Source of the DNA: a virus
Length of the DNA stretch: 22,104 bases
Strand: one strand, 5' to 3'
IMG/VR virus record: IMGVR_UViG_3300009160_001822
Location: 1-22,104 of that record
Each line of letters begins with the position of its first letter. Within the stretch, counting starts at the first letter, position 1. The translations under genes and the position numbers were made by a program. Of the stretch, positions 20,634-22,104 are shown in pieces. The notes below the pieces were generated by a model, which saw only the letters and a list, made by a program, of their open reading frames with translations, did not search any database and was not told where the DNA came from.

Positions 20634-22104
20634 ATGAAGCTACAAAACTTCCCATCAGTTAATTATCCTAGTTTATTACAATGTTCAGAAAGAAGAACAT
20701 TTATGGTAAACCAATTTGAGAAATATGGGATAACAAAATATAATTGCTTTATAACAGAAAAATTTGATAATATAAAAGATTCGTTTGTATTTAATTCTCC
20801 AATTTCTATAGAGCATGGACAACCAGGAATTATTATATCATTTCTTCATTTAATGAATGATTGGTACAATAAAAATGAAGAAGAATATGCAATATTTTGC
20901 GACGATGATATAAGCTTCAAAAGTATTGAACACTGGTCGTTCACTTGGAATGAATTTGTTGCTAATCTTCCAAATGATTGGGAGTGTGTGCAGTTAATCA
21001 GAATTAATGAATGGATTCCAAATACTTATTACAAGTATAATAAGGAAGAAAAACCAACATTAAAAATAAGAGAAAGAAATTGGGATGATTGGGGATCTTC
21101 TTTTATAGCAAAAAGAAGTTATATTAAAAAAATCTTAGATAGACATTATGTTGATGGTAAAGTATTTAATTTAGCTATACCAGATTCTGATTGGGGTTGT
21201 TTATTTCCTATTATTGAACATTTATTGTTTAGAGGATTAGGTGCTGTTTATAACTTCCCATTATTAGTTGAAGAAACAAATTTGGTAAATACAAGTTCAT
21301 TATCCATACTGTGCGATTCATTAGAAAACAGTAATAGTAATTTGAATAACCAAAAAGTATTAAACAATATGCAAAGAATTAATTCAAGAAATTACTATCT
21401 TGAATTATGGGAAAGAGATGGAACATCATCTGATATCAGATACTTAATGAACAGAAATCCTCTTGCTGATATTCCTTCTATTAATGTTATTTCATTACAT
21501 GAATGTGTGAATAGAAGATTTAAAGTTGTATCTAATTTACAAAAATATAATTATAATAAACTCCGAATACATAATAATCATAGATATAGTAACAAATTAG
21601 GAATAAAAGTACACTGCCCACTAATAGAAGTTATGCATGATGCTGCTATGGGAGTAACAATATCCCATTTAAAATCTATAAAATATTGGTATGACAATAC
21701 TGATGAACCGTATGCTGTTTTTGCTGAGGATGATATAAAAATAGATATTTGTGATTATTGGGGATTTACGTTTGAAAAATTTATTTCATTATTACCACAA
21801 GATTGGGAAGCTGTACAGTTAATAAGAATTAAAAATTTCCATCTTGGTTATGATGGATCTGAGGGTCTTAATTTTAGAAAACGTGAGTGGAATGATTGGG
21901 GATGTGGTGCAGTGCTATTAACTAGAGACTATGCGAAAAAAATTATAGATAGACATATAAAAGATGATACATTTATAATAGAAGTTGGCAACATACATCC
22001 TATGGTTGAAAATGTTATTTTTGCAAATTTAGGAACTGTCTATAATTTTCCATTATTTGCAGAAGAAATAGAAGAAAATCCTAGGGATTTATGGGAAATT
22101 GAAC
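20634..22104 (+). CDS. Tandem GT25-like glycosyltransferase (partial, runs off window)
   Basis: An open frame of 490 codons from an ATG 4 bases after the reductase stop to the window end, with no stop. It holds two related units about 275 residues apart. Unit 1 has EYAIFCDDDISF (Asp90-92), then NDWECVQLIRI, WDDWGSSFIAKRSY and GAVYNFPLLVEE. Unit 2 has PYAVFAEDDIKI (Glu365, Asp366, Asp367), DWEAVQLIRI, WNDWGCGAVLLTRDY and GTVYNFPLFAEE. The EDD-type metal site after a conserved helix (GVTISHLKSIKYWY) is that of family 25 glycosyltransferases, which decorate lipopolysaccharide. The substrate is unknown; dTDP-rhamnose made in this window or a host sugar nucleotide is possible. The gene is clearly more AT-rich than the reductase before it. 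No ribosome site is obvious. Confidence 0.8.
   Translation, partial: MKLQNFPSVNYPSLLQCSERRTFMVNQFEKYGITKYNCFITEKFDNIKDSFVFNSPISIEHGQPGIIISFLHLMNDWYNKNEEEYAIFCDDDISFKSIEHWSFTWNEFVANLPNDWECVQLIRINEWIPNTYYKYNKEEKPTLKIRERNWDDWGSSFIAKRSYIKKILDRHYVDGKVFNLAIPDSDWGCLFPIIEHLLFRGLGAVYNFPLLVEETNLVNTSSLSILCDSLENSNSNLNNQKVLNNMQRINSRNYYLELWERDGTSSDIRYLMNRNPLADIPSINVISLHECVNRRFKVVSNLQKYNYNKLRIHNNHRYSNKLGIKVHCPLIEVMHDAAMGVTISHLKSIKYWYDNTDEPYAVFAEDDIKIDICDYWGFTFEKFISLLPQDWEAVQLIRIKNFHLGYDGSEGLNFRKREWNDWGCGAVLLTRDYAKKIIDRHIKDDTFIIEVGNIHPMVENVIFANLGTVYNFPLFAEEIEENPRDLWEIE
20886..22073 (+). repeat. Diverged coding duplication within the glycosyltransferase
   Basis: Two units, about 20886-21278 and 21711-22073, encode the same ordered motifs: (E/D)DD, DWExVQLIRI, W(D/N)DWG, IxDRH, YNFPLxxEE. 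The similarity is clear in protein but weak in DNA, so the duplication is old. Unit 1 carries a linker of about 140 residues before unit 2 begins. Confidence 0.75.

Overview
The window is a dense stretch of a T4-like (tailed, myovirus-type) bacteriophage genome. Every gene I accept reads on the + strand. Neighbours mostly touch or overlap by 1 to 25 bases (ATGA and TAATG junctions), and no gap exceeds about 55 bases. The DNA is AT-rich. The gene content (T4-type gp41 helicase and gp61 primase, ThyX, a B12-dependent ribonucleotide reductase, modular capsid-associated proteins) resembles T4-like phages of marine and freshwater bacteria. The host cannot be read from the window. There are no photosynthesis genes, so I do not call it a cyanophage; a proteobacterial host would fit the lipid genes. 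I saw no tRNA, CRISPR array, insertion sequence or integrase.

Layout. (1) 1-2161: tail of a possible upstream gene, replicative helicase gp41, and a candidate PD-(D/E)XK nuclease. (2) 2165-4778: three overlapping genes that look like a complete route from glucose-1-phosphate to dTDP-L-rhamnose (RmlB, RmlA, and an epimerase-reductase that may replace both RmlC and RmlD). (3) 4811-10806: a late block of probable prohead or internal proteins. Two begin with a 10-residue sequence like the T4 capsid-targeting peptide, one carries nucleotidyltransferase and P-loop domains, and one looks like beads on a string separated by six similar acidic junctions. (4) 10860-13398: a conserved small protein and two virion structural proteins. 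(5) 13398-15290: a lysis cassette with GH24 endolysin, two-TM holin candidate, a 27-residue membrane peptide, inner-membrane spanin with an outer-membrane lipoprotein spanin embedded in the +1 frame, and a coiled-coil protein with a C-terminal membrane anchor. (6) 15327-16337: primase gp61. (7) 16337-18060: a metallophosphoesterase and a GT4 glycosyltransferase resembling the bacterial PlcP-Agt pair, which replaces phospholipids with glycolipids under phosphate starvation. (8) 18061-20630: ThyX and class II ribonucleotide reductase. (9) 20634 to the end: a tandemly duplicated GT25-like glycosyltransferase that runs off the window.

How it fits together: replication enzymes and nucleotide synthesis make phage DNA; the dTDP-rhamnose genes and glycosyltransferases modify a surface, a virion part or a lipid; the late genes build and load the head and then lyse the cell. 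Three CTAAATA boxes at stop codons, 24-29 bases before the next start, look like T4-type late promoters. The most unusual parts are the PlcP-Agt-like pair, the capsid-targeted nucleotidyltransferase candidate, the multi-junction prohead protein and the RmlC-less rhamnose pathway.
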